This document shows, piece by piece, positions 26,241 to 35,615 of a stretch of 50,766 nt of DNA (positions within the stretch are counted from its first letter, which is position 1; every line of letters starts with the position of its first letter). The position numbers and the translations under genes are program-made. This DNA comes from 3107 sp965216225 (GTDB taxonomy: Bacteria; Pseudomonadota; Alphaproteobacteria; Rhodobacterales; Rhodobacteraceae): the NCBI GenBank assembly GCA_965216225.1, contig CBDCFF010000009.1, positions 1 through 50,766 on the forward strand, written 5' to 3'. The notes under the pieces were generated by a model. That model saw only the letters and a program-made list of their open reading frames with translations. It had not been told where the DNA came from and searched no databases.

Positions 26241-27382
26241 CGGCGGCCCCGCTTGCCGGATTGAAGGTCGTCGAACTGGCCCGGATTCTTGCCGGTCCCT
26301 GGGCGGGGCAGACGCTGGCCGATCTCGGCGCGGAGGTCATCAAGGTCGAAAGCCCCGAAGGCGACGATACCCGCCGTTGGGGTCCGCCTTTCGTCACCCG
26401 CGCAGAGGAGCGCACCGCCGCCTATTTTCACGCCTGCAACCGCGGCAAGCAATCCATCGCGGTGGATTTCCGCGACCCGGCGGGGCAGGCGCTGGTGCGC
26501 GATCTGGTGCGCGATGCGGATATCCTGATCGAAAACTTCAAGGTGGGCGGGCTGGCGAAATACCGGCTTGATCATGACAGCCTGAAAGAGCTGAACCCGC
26601 AGCTTGTCTATTGCTCGATCACCGGGTTCGGGCAGGACGGGCCTTATGCCCGTCGCGCCGGGTATGATTATATCATTCAGGGCATGTCGGGCCTGATGTC
26701 GATCACCGGAGAGCCGGACGGCCAACCGATGAAAGCCGGGGTGGCGGTGACTGACATATTCACCGGCATCCATGCGGTAGCGGCGATTCTGGCGGCGGTG
26801 CATCAGCGCCACGCGACGGGCAAGGGCCAGCATATCGACATGTCACTGCTGGATGTGGCGGTTTCCGTCACCGCCAATCAGGCGATGAACTATCTGGCGA
26901 CCGGCAGCACGCCGGGGCGGCTGGGCAATGCGCATCCGAACCTGTCGCCGTATCAGGTGTTCGACTGTGCCGACGGGTTCATCATCGTGGCGGTCGGCAA
27001 TGACACCCAGTTCCGGCGGTTCTGCCGGGTGCTGGGGCAGGAACGCCTGGCCGACCAGACCGCCTATCGGACCAATGCGGACAGGGTGGAAAACCGCGAG
27101 AGCCTGACGGTTCTGCTGAGCGCCGGGATACGGAAGTTCCGCAAGGCCGATCTGCTGGCCGCCTGTGCGGGGGCGAATGTTCCGGCGGGACCGATCAACG
27201 ACATGCAAGAGGTTTTTGCCGATCCGCAAGTGGTGGCCCGGCGGCTGCGGCTGGATTTCGGCGATGTGCAGGGGGTGCGCAGCCCGATGCGGTTTTCGGA
27301 TGCCGAACTGTCGCTGGACCGCGCCTCGCCCCGGCTGGACGAGCATGGCGCGCGCATCAGGGCCGGGCTGTTGCGGAAATAA
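26237..27382 (+). CDS. CaiB/BaiF family CoA-transferase (class III)
   Basis: Transfers CoA between acyl groups through an aspartyl-CoA intermediate. It has 381 residues. It shows LKVVELARILAGPWAGQTLADLGAEVIKVE at the N-terminus and CSITGFGQDGPYARRAGYDYIIQGMSG in the middle. The catalytic Asp is in GVAVTDIFTG, near residue 174. The start is TTG 26237 inside the dsbA stop (TTGA), so it is translationally coupled to dsbA; no ATG exists nearby. The substrate cannot be deduced from the neighbours. Its last 26 bases overlap the 3' end of lpxK on the other strand. Confidence 0.9.
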   Translation: MTAAPLAGLKVVELARILAGPWAGQTLADLGAEVIKVESPEGDDTRRWGPPFVTRAEERTAAYFHACNRGKQSIAVDFRDPAGQALVRDLVRDADILIENFKVGGLAKYRLDHDSLKELNPQLVYCSITGFGQDGPYARRAGYDYIIQGMSGLMSITGEPDGQPMKAGVAVTDIFTGIHAVAAILAAVHQRHATGKGQHIDMSLLDVAVSVTANQAMNYLATGSTPGRLGNAHPNLSPYQVFDCADGFIIVAVGNDTQFRRFCRVLGQERLADQTAYRTNADRVENRESLTVLLSAGIRKFRKADLLAACAGANVPAGPINDMQEVFADPQVVARRLRLDFGDVQGVRSPMRFSDAELSLDRASPRLDEHGARIRAGLLRK

Positions 27383-28364
27383 GCCGGTCGAGCGCCGCGT
27401 CAAGGGCGGACCAGTCCGCCACCTCCAGCCGCACCGGGACAGTCAGCACGTTCCGGCGGAAACCGGGCGGCAGGCGCACCGCGTCCTTTTCGGTGGTCAC
27501 AAGCTGCGCGCCTTTGGCCCTGGCATCGTTCAGAAGCCGGGTCATCAGCGCCTCGGTCAGCGGCTGATGATCCGATAGCGGCTCGGCGCGGACCAGATCC
27601 GCCCCCAGCCCGCGCATCGTTGCAAAGAACCTGTCCGGATGACCGATCCCGGCGAAGGCAAGCACCCTGAGGCCGTTCCACTCCATCCCGGTGGGCAGCG
27701 GCGCAAGCTGTCCGGTCAGATGCGGGAGGTCGATTTCACCGGACCAGCGCCGGGAAAAATCGCTCTGCGCCCGATCATCGCCGATGGACAGGATCAGGTC
27801 GGCGCGGGCCAGACCGGTTGCCACCGGTTCCCGCAGCGGCCCGGCCGGCAGAACCCGGCCATTGCCAAACCCATGGGCGGCATCGACCACGATCAGGGAC
27901 AGGTCGCTGATGACCGAAGGGTTCTGGAACCCGTCATCCAGAAGGACCACATCCGCCCCGGCGGCACATGCCGCCAGCGCCCCGCGCGCCCGGTCCCTTG
28001 CTACCCAGGTCGGGGAAAAGGCGGCCAGCAGCAGGGGTTCGTCGCCGACTTCCTGCGCGTTGTGGTCCCGTTGCAAAACCCGCACCGGCCCGTCAAGGCG
28101 GCCGCCATACCCGCGCGAGACGATGTGCGGGTTCAGGCCCCGGTCCCGCAGGCGCAGGGCGATGGCGATGGCGGCCGGCGTCTTGCCGGCGCCGCCTGCG
28201 TTCAGGTTGCCGATACAGATGACCGGCACACCGGCAGAGACCCCGCCATGCCCCCGCAGCCGCCGTGCAGCGCCCCAAGCATAGAGCTTGCCCAGCGGCG
28301 ACAGAAGCCGGGCGGCAATGGCGGGTTTGTCCGGCGGCGTGAACCAGAAGCGCGGCGCCTGCAT
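27357..28364 (-). CDS. lpxK: Tetraacyldisaccharide 4'-kinase (lipid A synthesis)
   Basis: Adds the 4' phosphate to the lipid A disaccharide precursor at the inner membrane. It has 335 residues. The Walker A motif GNLNAGGAGKTPAAIAI is at about 51-67, with DVVLLDDGFQNPSV near 150 and the LTTEKDAVRLP-type end motif (VTTEKDAVRLPP) near 290. Start ATG 28364 forms a TGATG overlap with the waaA stop; a GTG one codon upstream is possible. Partner of waaA in the same operon. Confidence 0.92.
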   Translation of the reverse strand: MQAPRFWFTPPDKPAIAARLLSPLGKLYAWGAARRLRGHGGVSAGVPVICIGNLNAGGAGKTPAAIAIALRLRDRGLNPHIVSRGYGGRLDGPVRVLQRDHNAQEVGDEPLLLAAFSPTWVARDRARGALAACAAGADVVLLDDGFQNPSVISDLSLIVVDAAHGFGNGRVLPAGPLREPVATGLARADLILSIGDDRAQSDFSRRWSGEIDLPHLTGQLAPLPTGMEWNGLRVLAFAGIGHPDRFFATMRGLGADLVRAEPLSDHQPLTEALMTRLLNDARAKGAQLVTTEKDAVRLPPGFRRNVLTVPVRLEVADWSALDAALDRLISATARP

Positions 28365-29578
28365 CACGCCTTTGCCCTTGCAGGATCAATCGCGTCCTGA
28401 ACCTCGGATGTCAGGGCGTCGATCAGTTCGGCCCCGGCAGACGTGACCTGCCAGGCGCGATGCGCCATTTCAGCCGCGTGATGCGGCGACAGGAGCCGCA
28501 TCAGAAAACCGGAGAGCGCCTGCTGATCCCCGACACTGGCCGCGCCGCCCGCTTCGGACAGCAGCCTGTAGAATTCATCGTGCGAACCGGGCCGGGGTCC
28601 ATGGATGACGGCCGATCCCAGCGCCGCCGGGCGGAACGGGTTTTCCCGCCCGCCTTCACCGAAACTGCCGCCCATGAAAGAGATCGTGGCAAGCCGATAC
28701 CAGAGATTCGCGTCCGCCGGATCGTCGGCGACGAAGATCTGACACTCCGGTTCCGGGCTGTGGTTCAGGGACTGGCAGCCCGACCGAAGACCCGCGTCAT
28801 CGAACCAGCGGGCAATTTCCGGGCCGCTGTCGGCGTCGGCGGGAACGATGACCAGCAGCAGCCGGTGCGCGGCGCGCAAGGCGTTGCGATGCGCTTCCAG
28901 TATCATCCCGCGTTCGGCCATGGTGAAATCCACGCACAGCCAGATGGGCCGGGCGCTTGTCAGATCGGCATAATCCGAGAGCAGATACTCGTCGCAGGGT
29001 GCGATGGCGATCCCGTGGCGCAGCGGGCCCAACATGCGCGCCTTCGATCCGGCGACGCCGATTGCCTCCAGCCACTCAAGCGCGTTCTGATCGGCGGCAA
29101 AGATGCGGGTGCATTTCCCGAGATTCGCCCGCACGTATCCCGGTTTCTTCCAGCGCCGGAAAACCTGCTGTGACGGCGCATTCAGATCCACCAGAACAAG
29201 CCTTGCGCCCTGGTCGGCATGACGCATGACAGCCGGTGGCATTTCGGGATTGCCGGTCCAGATCACCAGGCCGGGATGAAAGCCTGCGGGCAGGTCCGGC
29301 GCATCGTTTCTGGCCGGAAGGCCGGCCACGGTGTCCGGCAGCGACAGGCCCGACAGCGCCCGCGCAGCGGGTTCGCCCCCCGTGGTGATCAACGCCTCCA
29401 GAGTGTGCGCCTCCCCGGTGCAGCGCGTCGAAAGCTCTGCCAGGGCATGGGCCTGCGCCCCGGTCGTCGCGTGGCACCAGAGCTGGAAGCCGCCACCGTG
29501 CCGCGCCCGGCGGGAGGTGGGCCGCGCGCGCGCCCCACGGTGCAGTCTGTCAAGAAATGCGGACCAGCGCACTGCCAT
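28364..29578 (-). CDS. waaA: 3-deoxy-D-manno-octulosonic acid (Kdo) transferase-family glycosyltransferase
   Basis: Attaches Kdo to lipid A, the step linked to LpxK. It has 404 residues. A GT-B fold N-terminal domain (FQLWCHATTGAQAHALAELS) and a C-terminal nucleotide-sugar domain are present: LLLVIVPADADSG, then SFMGGSFGEGGRENPFRPAALGSAVIHGP, a classic Kdo-transferase motif. The usual N-terminal membrane segment of E. coli WaaA is absent from the start chosen (ATG 29578); an upstream in-frame extension to 29662 does not supply one. Some Rhodobacterales carry a second, divergent paralog, so this copy may not be the only one. Confidence 0.87.
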   Translation of the reverse strand: MAVRWSAFLDRLHRGARARPTSRRARHGGGFQLWCHATTGAQAHALAELSTRCTGEAHTLEALITTGGEPAARALSGLSLPDTVAGLPARNDAPDLPAGFHPGLVIWTGNPEMPPAVMRHADQGARLVLVDLNAPSQQVFRRWKKPGYVRANLGKCTRIFAADQNALEWLEAIGVAGSKARMLGPLRHGIAIAPCDEYLLSDYADLTSARPIWLCVDFTMAERGMILEAHRNALRAAHRLLLVIVPADADSGPEIARWFDDAGLRSGCQSLNHSPEPECQIFVADDPADANLWYRLATISFMGGSFGEGGRENPFRPAALGSAVIHGPRPGSHDEFYRLLSEAGGAASVGDQQALSGFLMRLLSPHHAAEMAHRAWQVTSAGAELIDALTSEVQDAIDPARAKA

Positions 29579-29796
29579 CCTGTGGCCCCTACCCACCCGG
29601 TTCGCGGACGGAACGGGCGGCATTGGCCGGTATGGCGGAGCCTGCCGGTTCGCCACCGGCAACGGGGATCAGGCTCAGGTCCAAGCCCGGTTCCAAGGTC
29701 ATCGCGGTCTCCGAATGAATTGCAACCGGGGTCACACTAACGGATTGTTTTCCCGCTTGAAAGGCGTATGGCCACGAAACGGATCGCGGCAGGGCG

Positions 29797-30570
29797 TCAG
29801 TTCAGCCGCTCCAGCAGTTGCGTATGCAGACCGGGGCCCGCCGCAACGATGCCGTTCAGGCGGGGGGTGGGGTTGTTGAAGCGCATGGGCGCGCCGCCGG
29901 TGCGGTCGGATGCGTTGCCGCCCGCGCGCTCGACGATCAGGCTGCCCGCGGCGATGTCCCATTCCCAGGTTGGGCGCAGGGTCAGCATGGCGTCGAACCG
30001 GCCCTGCGCCACGAGGCAGAGGCGATAGGCCAGCGAAGAGCGGAAATGCCGGTTCACCGCAGGGACGCCGCCCGGCCAGTGGGAGGGGTCGAAATTCGTC
30101 CGCGCGGCCAGCACGGCGGCGCCGTCAAGCCCTGCGGCATTCGCGGCGATGGGGGTGCTGTTCAGGCGCGCCGGATCGGTGGCGGAGGCGGTGAACATCT
30201 GATCCCTGAGCGGCAGATAGATGGCGGCGGCGACAATGCGCCCGTGTTCCGCAATCGCCAGCGAATGGGCAAAGTCCCCGTGACCGTCGATGAAGGCGCG
30301 GGTGCCGTCGATCGGGTCGATGATGAAAACCCGGTCGCGGGTCAGGCGCGCGGCATCGTCTTCGGTTTCTTCCGACAGCCAGCCATAATCGGGCCGCGCG
30401 GACAGAAGATCCGCCTTCAGCATCCGGTCGATCTCCAGATCGGCTTCGGTGACGGGACCGGCGCCGCCCGGTTTGTCCCGGACCTCCACGCCGTTGCTCC
30501 GGTGCCTGCGCGCGATCTCGCCGCTGGCCCCGGCGGCGTCGATCAGCAGGGCAAGATCATTCCCCTGCAA
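29797..30570 (-). CDS. Inositol monophosphatase-family phosphatase, CysQ-like
   Basis: A Mg-dependent phosphatase of 257 residues. It has the IMPase metal motifs GPVTEADLEID near 38, WLSEETEDD near 64, IIDPIDGTRAFIDG near 83 and the late WEWDIAAGSLIVERAGG near 205. The likely substrate is 3'-phosphoadenosine 5'-phosphate, as in CysQ, but inositol or histidinol phosphate cannot be excluded. The gene overlaps the end of the TldD/PmbA gene by 14 bases. The 218-bp gap between it and waaA has small GC hairpins but no gene. Confidence 0.88.
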   Translation of the reverse strand: MQGNDLALLIDAAGASGEIARRHRSNGVEVRDKPGGAGPVTEADLEIDRMLKADLLSARPDYGWLSEETEDDAARLTRDRVFIIDPIDGTRAFIDGHGDFAHSLAIAEHGRIVAAAIYLPLRDQMFTASATDPARLNSTPIAANAAGLDGAAVLAARTNFDPSHWPGGVPAVNRHFRSSLAYRLCLVAQGRFDAMLTLRPTWEWDIAAGSLIVERAGGNASDRTGGAPMRFNNPTPRLNGIVAAGPGLHTQLLERLN

Positions 30571-31906
30571 GGGTCATCCCCTCTATCAGAAGCGATGGCA
30601 CGACGCGGCGAAGGTGCGCGCGCGCATCATTGGCCGGGATGATCCGCATCAGCATGTGGCGCAGGTTGCCCGCGATGGTGCATTCATGGATCGGATACCG
30701 GATTTCCCCGTTTTCCAGCCAGAAGCCCGAAACCCCGCGAGAGTAATCCCCGGTCGTCGGATTGATGGTCGAGCCGATCATCGACGTGACCAGAAGCCCG
30801 GCGCCCATGTCGCGGATCAGTTCATCCGGGCTTTGCCCGCCCTGCGTCAGCGCAATATTGGAAGCGGATGGGGATGGCGGGGCAGAGGCGCCGCGCGCGG
30901 CGTTCGCGGTGCTTGCAAGCCCCAGTCTGCGGGCGGTCGCCAGATCCAGCACCCAGCCCTGCAACACGCCGTCCGACACGATGTCGCGGCGCGCGGTGGG
31001 CAGACCCTCGCCGTCAAAGGGGCGAGAGCCGGAAACCCGCGCGCGGTGCGGGTCTTCGGTCAGTGAAAGACCCTTGGGCAGAACCTGTTCGCCCATCGCA
31101 TCGCGCAGCCATGTTGCGCCCCGGACGACCGCGCCGCCATTGATCGCCCCCAGCAGGTGCCCCAGAAGCGAACCCGCCACCCGTTCGTGAAACAGTACCG
31201 GAAAGGTGCCGGTTCCGGGCTTGCGCCCGCCCGCGCGTTCCGCCGCGCGTTCCCCGGCGATGCGCCCGATTTCCTCGGGGTTTTGCAGATCGGACTGAAA
31301 AACACGGGAATCGGCGTGGTAATCGCGTTCCATGCCCGCCCCTTCGCCGCTGATCGCGACGCAATGCAGTTCGCGGCTGGTGCGGGCATAGCCGCCGGAA
31401 AATCCGTTGGTCGCCGCCAGATGAAACCGTTGCCGCCCGTAACCGGCGCCGGCGGTCTGGACCTGGCTGACACCGGCCACGCCAAGCGCCGCCGCTTCGG
31501 CCTTCAGCGCATCCTGTTCCAGTGCCGCGGGGCCGGGTTCCGGGCTCGGGTCGTCGAGTTCCAGCGCCGCCGCATCCCGGCGCCGCGCAAGCTCGGAAGC
31601 ATCGGCAAGGCCCGCGGTCGGGTCCACCGGCGCTTCTTTCGCCATGGCAACCGCGCGGATCGCCATTTCGGCCATCGTGTCCTCGTGGATGTCGGAACCG
31701 GAAACCACCGCCTGACGCTGGCCCACAAACACCCGGAGCCCCATATCGACGCCTTCGGAGCGTTCGGCGTGTTCCAGCCTGCCGCCCCGTACATCGACCG
31801 AAAGCGATTGCCCCTCCACCGCCAGCGCATCCGCCGCGTCCGCCCCGGCCCGGCTTGCGTGATTCAGCAGCCGCTCTGTCAGCGTTTCCAGCGCTTGCGT
31901 CATCAT
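30557..31906 (-). CDS. TldD/PmbA (U62) family metalloprotease-like protein
   Basis: A 449-residue protein of the TldD/PmbA family, whose TldD-TldE pair degrades unfolded peptides and matures some peptide natural products. The N-terminal domain has VDVRGGRLEHAERSEGVDMGLRVFVG; the C-terminal part has HERVAGSLLGHLLGAINGGAV, IGSTINPTTGDYSRGVSGFWLENGE and a closing IAGNLRHM. No HExxxH metal site is visible, so this is the TldE/PmbA-like, non-catalytic partner. ATG 31906 follows AGGGAAAG. Upstream of the phosphatase in one operon. Confidence 0.9.
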   Translation of the reverse strand: MMTQALETLTERLLNHASRAGADAADALAVEGQSLSVDVRGGRLEHAERSEGVDMGLRVFVGQRQAVVSGSDIHEDTMAEMAIRAVAMAKEAPVDPTAGLADASELARRRDAAALELDDPSPEPGPAALEQDALKAEAAALGVAGVSQVQTAGAGYGRQRFHLAATNGFSGGYARTSRELHCVAISGEGAGMERDYHADSRVFQSDLQNPEEIGRIAGERAAERAGGRKPGTGTFPVLFHERVAGSLLGHLLGAINGGAVVRGATWLRDAMGEQVLPKGLSLTEDPHRARVSGSRPFDGEGLPTARRDIVSDGVLQGWVLDLATARRLGLASTANAARGASAPPSPSASNIALTQGGQSPDELIRDMGAGLLVTSMIGSTINPTTGDYSRGVSGFWLENGEIRYPIHECTIAGNLRHMLMRIIPANDARAHLRRVVPSLLIEGMTLAGE

Positions 31907-32031
31907 GTTCTTTCCCTGTCGCTGGCCCTGTCGCTGGATCAGGAGGTAGTTCCATGCGCGAAGACGCGCAAGCCCGGTCACGGAAAAAGGACCGCACGGC
32001 GCAGCCCTTTCCCGAAGTCGAAGCGCCGGTG

Positions 32032-33558
32032 CTACCTCAGCCTTTGGCCGTTGGCCAGCACCTGACCCTCGGCGTTCACCTCGATTTTCGAGGTCAGTTC
32101 GTCCTCTTGCGGTCCGGCGATGGCGAACAGACCCATGATCATGCGCGCGGCCATGGCCTGATTTTCGGGCAACAGGTCCATGGCGACCAGCGCATCCAGA
32201 AGCGCATTGCCCCCGATCAGTTTCAGGTCGAGCGCCCCTGCGGGGCGGGGTAACCCGCCGAAGGTGGCCAGATCGCTGTTGTCAAAGGTAAAGCCGCCAT
32301 TGCCGGTCAGTTCCGCCCCGGCAACCGAAAGCCTCAGTTCCCCGAGCGTGAGCGCGTGCAATGCGCCCGGAACCTCGCCGCCGAGGGCGATGGATTGCTG
32401 TTCCGCAGGGTCCATTACATCGAAGAACCAGTTGCCCTTGCCTTCCGTCTCCACGATCAGGGTCAGCGGATCGTGCGGCAACATCCCTGCCGGATCGAAA
32501 ATACCCCAGATTTCATCCTGAACATCCAGATCGACAAGGCGCAGTCCCAGGGCCAGATCCTGCGGTTGCTTCGATCCTGACACCGGCATCAGGATGTTCG
32601 CGCCGGCTTCCGCAGCACTGACGGCGATTTGCGGGAACGGAATGTCACTGCCCGAGAGTATGACGGACAAATCCTGCACACGTTCGGAAACGCCCAGCCC
32701 GTCCGCGCTCATCCCGAAGCTGCCTTCGGCATTGCCGGTATTGATCTCGATGTCGAGGTTTTCACCCGCCTCAACGCTCGACAGCGACAGGTTCAGGGCG
32801 CCTGTCGCGTATTCCGTGCTGACCGCGAAGCCATTCGCGACGCTCAGGGCCATGTTCTCCGGATCGAACGCTTCCGGCAGCGTCATGTGGGCATCAAGCG
32901 ACGGATCCTCCACCCTCGCGGCCAGATCAAAGACCGAATCGTCTTCCGGGTTATCGAAATTCGCGGCAATCGTGATCAGGGCGATCCGGTCACTGGTCCT
33001 GAAGATGGCCGATTCTCCGCGCGTCACGGCGTAGCTGCCGGCATAGTCCGACAGGTCCATCCGCATATCGCCGTTCATGGGCCGGCCGCCGAACTCGAAC
33101 GTGGTCGCCTCCACCGTGATTCCGGCGGCGGCAATGACATAGGTGGTCTCGTTCTCATCGCCGCTGGCGACGATGGACAGGTCGGACCGGCTTGCAGTCA
33201 GGACAAGGTTCAGGTGTTCGTCCCCGTCACCGAGGCTTGCCGATACCGTGTAATCATCGGACAGGCTGATTTCGACGCTGCCATTGCCGAGTTCGCGGAA
33301 GGTCAGTTCGTCAAGTTCCGCGTACACTTCGCCTTCGCCACCCGGATCGAAGAAAATGCCGGGGCCAACAACAAGGTCGCTGACAGTCAGGGAATCGCCC
33401 GACGTGTTCAGCCCGCCGATGCTGACCGTGTAGCCGATGCTTTCCAGATCGGCGCGCAGACCGTTCCAGGCATCCTGCGCGGACATATCGGCAGAGGCGG
33501 GGCCACCGCCCAGCAATACGACGATGGCGGCAACACCAAGGGAAAGACAACGTGCCAT
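32032..33558 (-). CDS. DUF2125 domain protein, exported
   Basis: A 508-residue protein with a clear Sec signal peptide (MARCLSLGVAAIVVLLGGGPASA, cleavage before DMSAQD). The body is acidic, beta-rich and made of repeated strand segments, matching the alphaproteobacterial DUF2125 family (periplasmic or outer-membrane linked, role unknown). AAGAGGG lies upstream of ATG 33558. An in-frame extension to 34011 overlaps the SDR gene and is not conserved. Single gene by spacing, with the SDR divergent upstream. Confidence 0.87.
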   Translation of the reverse strand: MARCLSLGVAAIVVLLGGGPASADMSAQDAWNGLRADLESIGYTVSIGGLNTSGDSLTVSDLVVGPGIFFDPGGEGEVYAELDELTFRELGNGSVEISLSDDYTVSASLGDGDEHLNLVLTASRSDLSIVASGDENETTYVIAAAGITVEATTFEFGGRPMNGDMRMDLSDYAGSYAVTRGESAIFRTSDRIALITIAANFDNPEDDSVFDLAARVEDPSLDAHMTLPEAFDPENMALSVANGFAVSTEYATGALNLSLSSVEAGENLDIEINTGNAEGSFGMSADGLGVSERVQDLSVILSGSDIPFPQIAVSAAEAGANILMPVSGSKQPQDLALGLRLVDLDVQDEIWGIFDPAGMLPHDPLTLIVETEGKGNWFFDVMDPAEQQSIALGGEVPGALHALTLGELRLSVAGAELTGNGGFTFDNSDLATFGGLPRPAGALDLKLIGGNALLDALVAMDLLPENQAMAARMIMGLFAIAGPQEDELTSKIEVNAEGQVLANGQRLR

Positions 33559-33679
33559 GCGAACCCTCTTGAATCGGATTTGCGCGCCAGTCTCTGCCGG
33601 ATTGCAGGGATGGTCAAGCCGAAGGCGCTGGCAGAGGGCGGATTGCCGCGCTATCCGTGCAACAGGAACGGAGGATGCC

Positions 33680-34435
33680 ATGGCCCGACTGGAGAACCGA
33701 ACCGCGGTGATCACCGGCGCGAGTCGCGGGATCGGGGCCGAAACGGCGCGTCTGTTCGCGCGCCAGGGCGCGAATGTCGTGCTGCTGGCCCGAAGCGGCG
33801 ACAGAATCGCGCAACTGGCGGAAGAAATCGGACAACAGGCGCTGGCCATTCCCTGTGACATCAGCCGGTACCGGCAGGTCGCCGCCGCCATTGACGCCGC
33901 CGTCCGCACCTTCGGATCGCTGGACATCCTGATCAGCAACGCGGGCGTGATCGAACCGATCAGCCATCTGGCGCTCTCCGACCCCGAGGGTTGGGGCGAC
34001 GCCATCGACATAAACCTGAAGGGCGTTTATCACGGGATGCGCGCGGCGCTGCCGGTCATGCTGGCCACGGGCCGGGGCACCGTCATCACCATCAGCTCCG
34101 GCGCCGCCCATGGCCCGCTGGAAGCCTGGAGCCATTATTGCGCCTCCAAGGCCGGGGCGGCGATGCTGACCCGTTGCGCGCATCAGGAGGCAGGCGGGGC
34201 CGGGATCAGGGTCATGGGCCTGTCGCCGGGCACGGTCGCGACACGGATGCAGCACGAAATCAGGGCCTCCGGCGTCAATCCGGTCAGTCGGCTGGACTGG
34301 TCGGAACATATTCCCGCCGACTGGCCTGCGCGGGCGCTGCTGTGGATGTGCAGCCCGGATGCCGATGAATATCTTGGCAGGGAAATTTCCCTGCGGGATG
34401 AGGGCATTCGTCGGAGGGCCGGTCTGACCGACTGA
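33680..34435 (+). CDS. Short-chain dehydrogenase/reductase
   Basis: A 251-residue NAD(P)-dependent oxidoreductase of the classical SDR family. It has the nucleotide motif TGASRGIG at about 12-19, the structural NAG motif at 88-90 (LISNAGVIE), the catalytic Ser in TISSGAAHG and Tyr-x3-Lys in HYCASKAG. Asn in DINLKG completes the tetrad. GGAGG lies seven bases before ATG 33680. The substrate is unknown and no pathway neighbours are present. Convergent with the LMW phosphatase gene. Confidence 0.92.
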   Translation: MARLENRTAVITGASRGIGAETARLFARQGANVVLLARSGDRIAQLAEEIGQQALAIPCDISRYRQVAAAIDAAVRTFGSLDILISNAGVIEPISHLALSDPEGWGDAIDINLKGVYHGMRAALPVMLATGRGTVITISSGAAHGPLEAWSHYCASKAGAAMLTRCAHQEAGGAGIRVMGLSPGTVATRMQHEIRASGVNPVSRLDWSEHIPADWPARALLWMCSPDADEYLGREISLRDEGIRRRAGLTD

Positions 34436-34505
34436 CCCCGTGCCCGCATTGGCAGGGGAACCAAAGCCCCGCATTTCCGTATCCGGGCGTGCCCCCCCCC
34501 TGCGG

Positions 34506-34967
34506 CTACCGCGCTTTCTGCGGCGGGCCGAACCGGTCTGTCAGTCTGCGGTTGATCTGATCGCGGGCCTGCCGATAGGCGGCCAGTTTTTCCTCTCGGG
34601 TATTGCCAAGGCCGGTCGGATCGAGGATCGGCCAGTATTCCACGTCGAGGTGAAACCAGCGGGTGAGATCAAGCGCGCGGCGCTGGCTTGCGGGGGAAAG
34701 GGCGATGACAAGGTCGAAGCCTGACAGATCGTCGCCCCATTCCTGCATTTCCTGGAAAGAGCGGGTGCGGTGGCGGGAAAGTTCCACCTCCAGTTCCTGG
34801 CAGACGGCGATGGAAAAGCCGTCGATCTCCAGTTCATTCCTGACGCCGGCGGATTGCACATAGCAGGCATGGCCGTGGTATTTCTTCATCAGGCCCTCGG
34901 CCATGGGCGAACGCACGGCGTTGTAGTCGCAACAGAAGAGGACCGATTGTGGAAAATCGCCCGCCAC
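34506..34967 (-). CDS. Low-molecular-weight protein tyrosine phosphatase / arsenate-reductase-like
   Basis: A 153-residue LMW phosphatase-fold protein. The P-loop reads FCCDYNAVRSPMAEG, a C-x5-R-S motif at the N-terminus; a late Asp-Pro (LDPTGLGN) supplies the general acid. It lies 4 bases after the UPF0262 gene, a pairing typical of Rhodobacterales, where infA usually follows. Here the next gene downstream is an unrelated convergent SDR. The in vivo substrate is unknown. Confidence 0.88.
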   Translation of the reverse strand: MAGDFPQSVLFCCDYNAVRSPMAEGLMKKYHGHACYVQSAGVRNELEIDGFSIAVCQELEVELSRHRTRSFQEMQEWGDDLSGFDLVIALSPASQRRALDLTRWFHLDVEYWPILDPTGLGNTREEKLAAYRQARDQINRRLTDRFGPPQKAR

Positions 34968-34971
34968 CGCC

Positions 34972-35451
34972 CTAGCCCCCGAAATGCAGCACGCAGATGA
35001 GTGTGAACAGGCGCCGTGCGGTGTCCATGTCGATCTCGGCCTTGCCCTCCAGCCGTTCCTGCAAGACCCGCGCGCCTTCGTTGTGGATGCCGCGCCGGGC
35101 CATGTCGATCGCCTCGATCCGGCCCGGCGGCAGTTTCCTGACGGCCTCGAAATAGCTTTCGCAGATCTGGAAATAGTCCTTTACCACCTGTCGGAACGGG
35201 CCAAGGGACAGATGGAACTCCGCTGCCCTGTCTGCAAGTTCGGTCGTTATGTCGAAGACCAGCCGCCGGTCGCGAATGGCGAGGCCCAGACGATAGGGCC
35301 CCTGGGGCGACTCGTGATCGTTGCGTTGCGGCAGGGCAAAGCTGTTGTCTTCCAGAAGGTCGAAGATCGCCACGCGGCGTTCCTGCTCGATCTCCGGCGT
35401 CGGGGCAGGCAGGCCGCGGTCGTCAATCTCTATATGGCAGATGCGGGTCAT
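34972..35451 (-). CDS. UPF0262 family protein
   Basis: A 159-residue protein that matches UPF0262 throughout: MTRICHIEIDDRGLPAPTPEIEQER, then LAIRDRRLVFDITTE, LGPFRQVVKDYFQICESYFEAVR and ARRGIHNEGARVLQERL. A conserved cytosolic alphaproteobacterial protein of unknown function. In relatives it lies between hisD and an LMW phosphatase; the phosphatase is here, but hisD is not upstream. The 164 bases up to the Lrp gene hold nothing recognisable. Confidence 0.9.
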   Translation of the reverse strand: MTRICHIEIDDRGLPAPTPEIEQERRVAIFDLLEDNSFALPQRNDHESPQGPYRLGLAIRDRRLVFDITTELADRAAEFHLSLGPFRQVVKDYFQICESYFEAVRKLPPGRIEAIDMARRGIHNEGARVLQERLEGKAEIDMDTARRLFTLICVLHFGG

Positions 35452-35615
35452 GAGGCACCGGGGTCAAAGACGCTTTTCCCGATGCGCATAACGCAGCGGG
35501 CCGCCGACCTCAACGCTTGAGCGGCGTTGCCTGCGTTGCCTGCGCGATCCGGCCATCCGGGGGCGCGGCAACGCCCATGCGGCGGCCATGGCGATCCATG
35601 TCCTGAATTTCGCCC

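Noticed and set aside
29579..29796. Small gene between waaA and the phosphatase
   Set aside because: No frame with a start, ribosome-binding site and sensible composition; only short GC hairpins are present.
34492..34500. Nine-C homopolymer between convergent genes
   Set aside because: It lies outside both coding regions and shows no repeat context; no evidence for phase variation.
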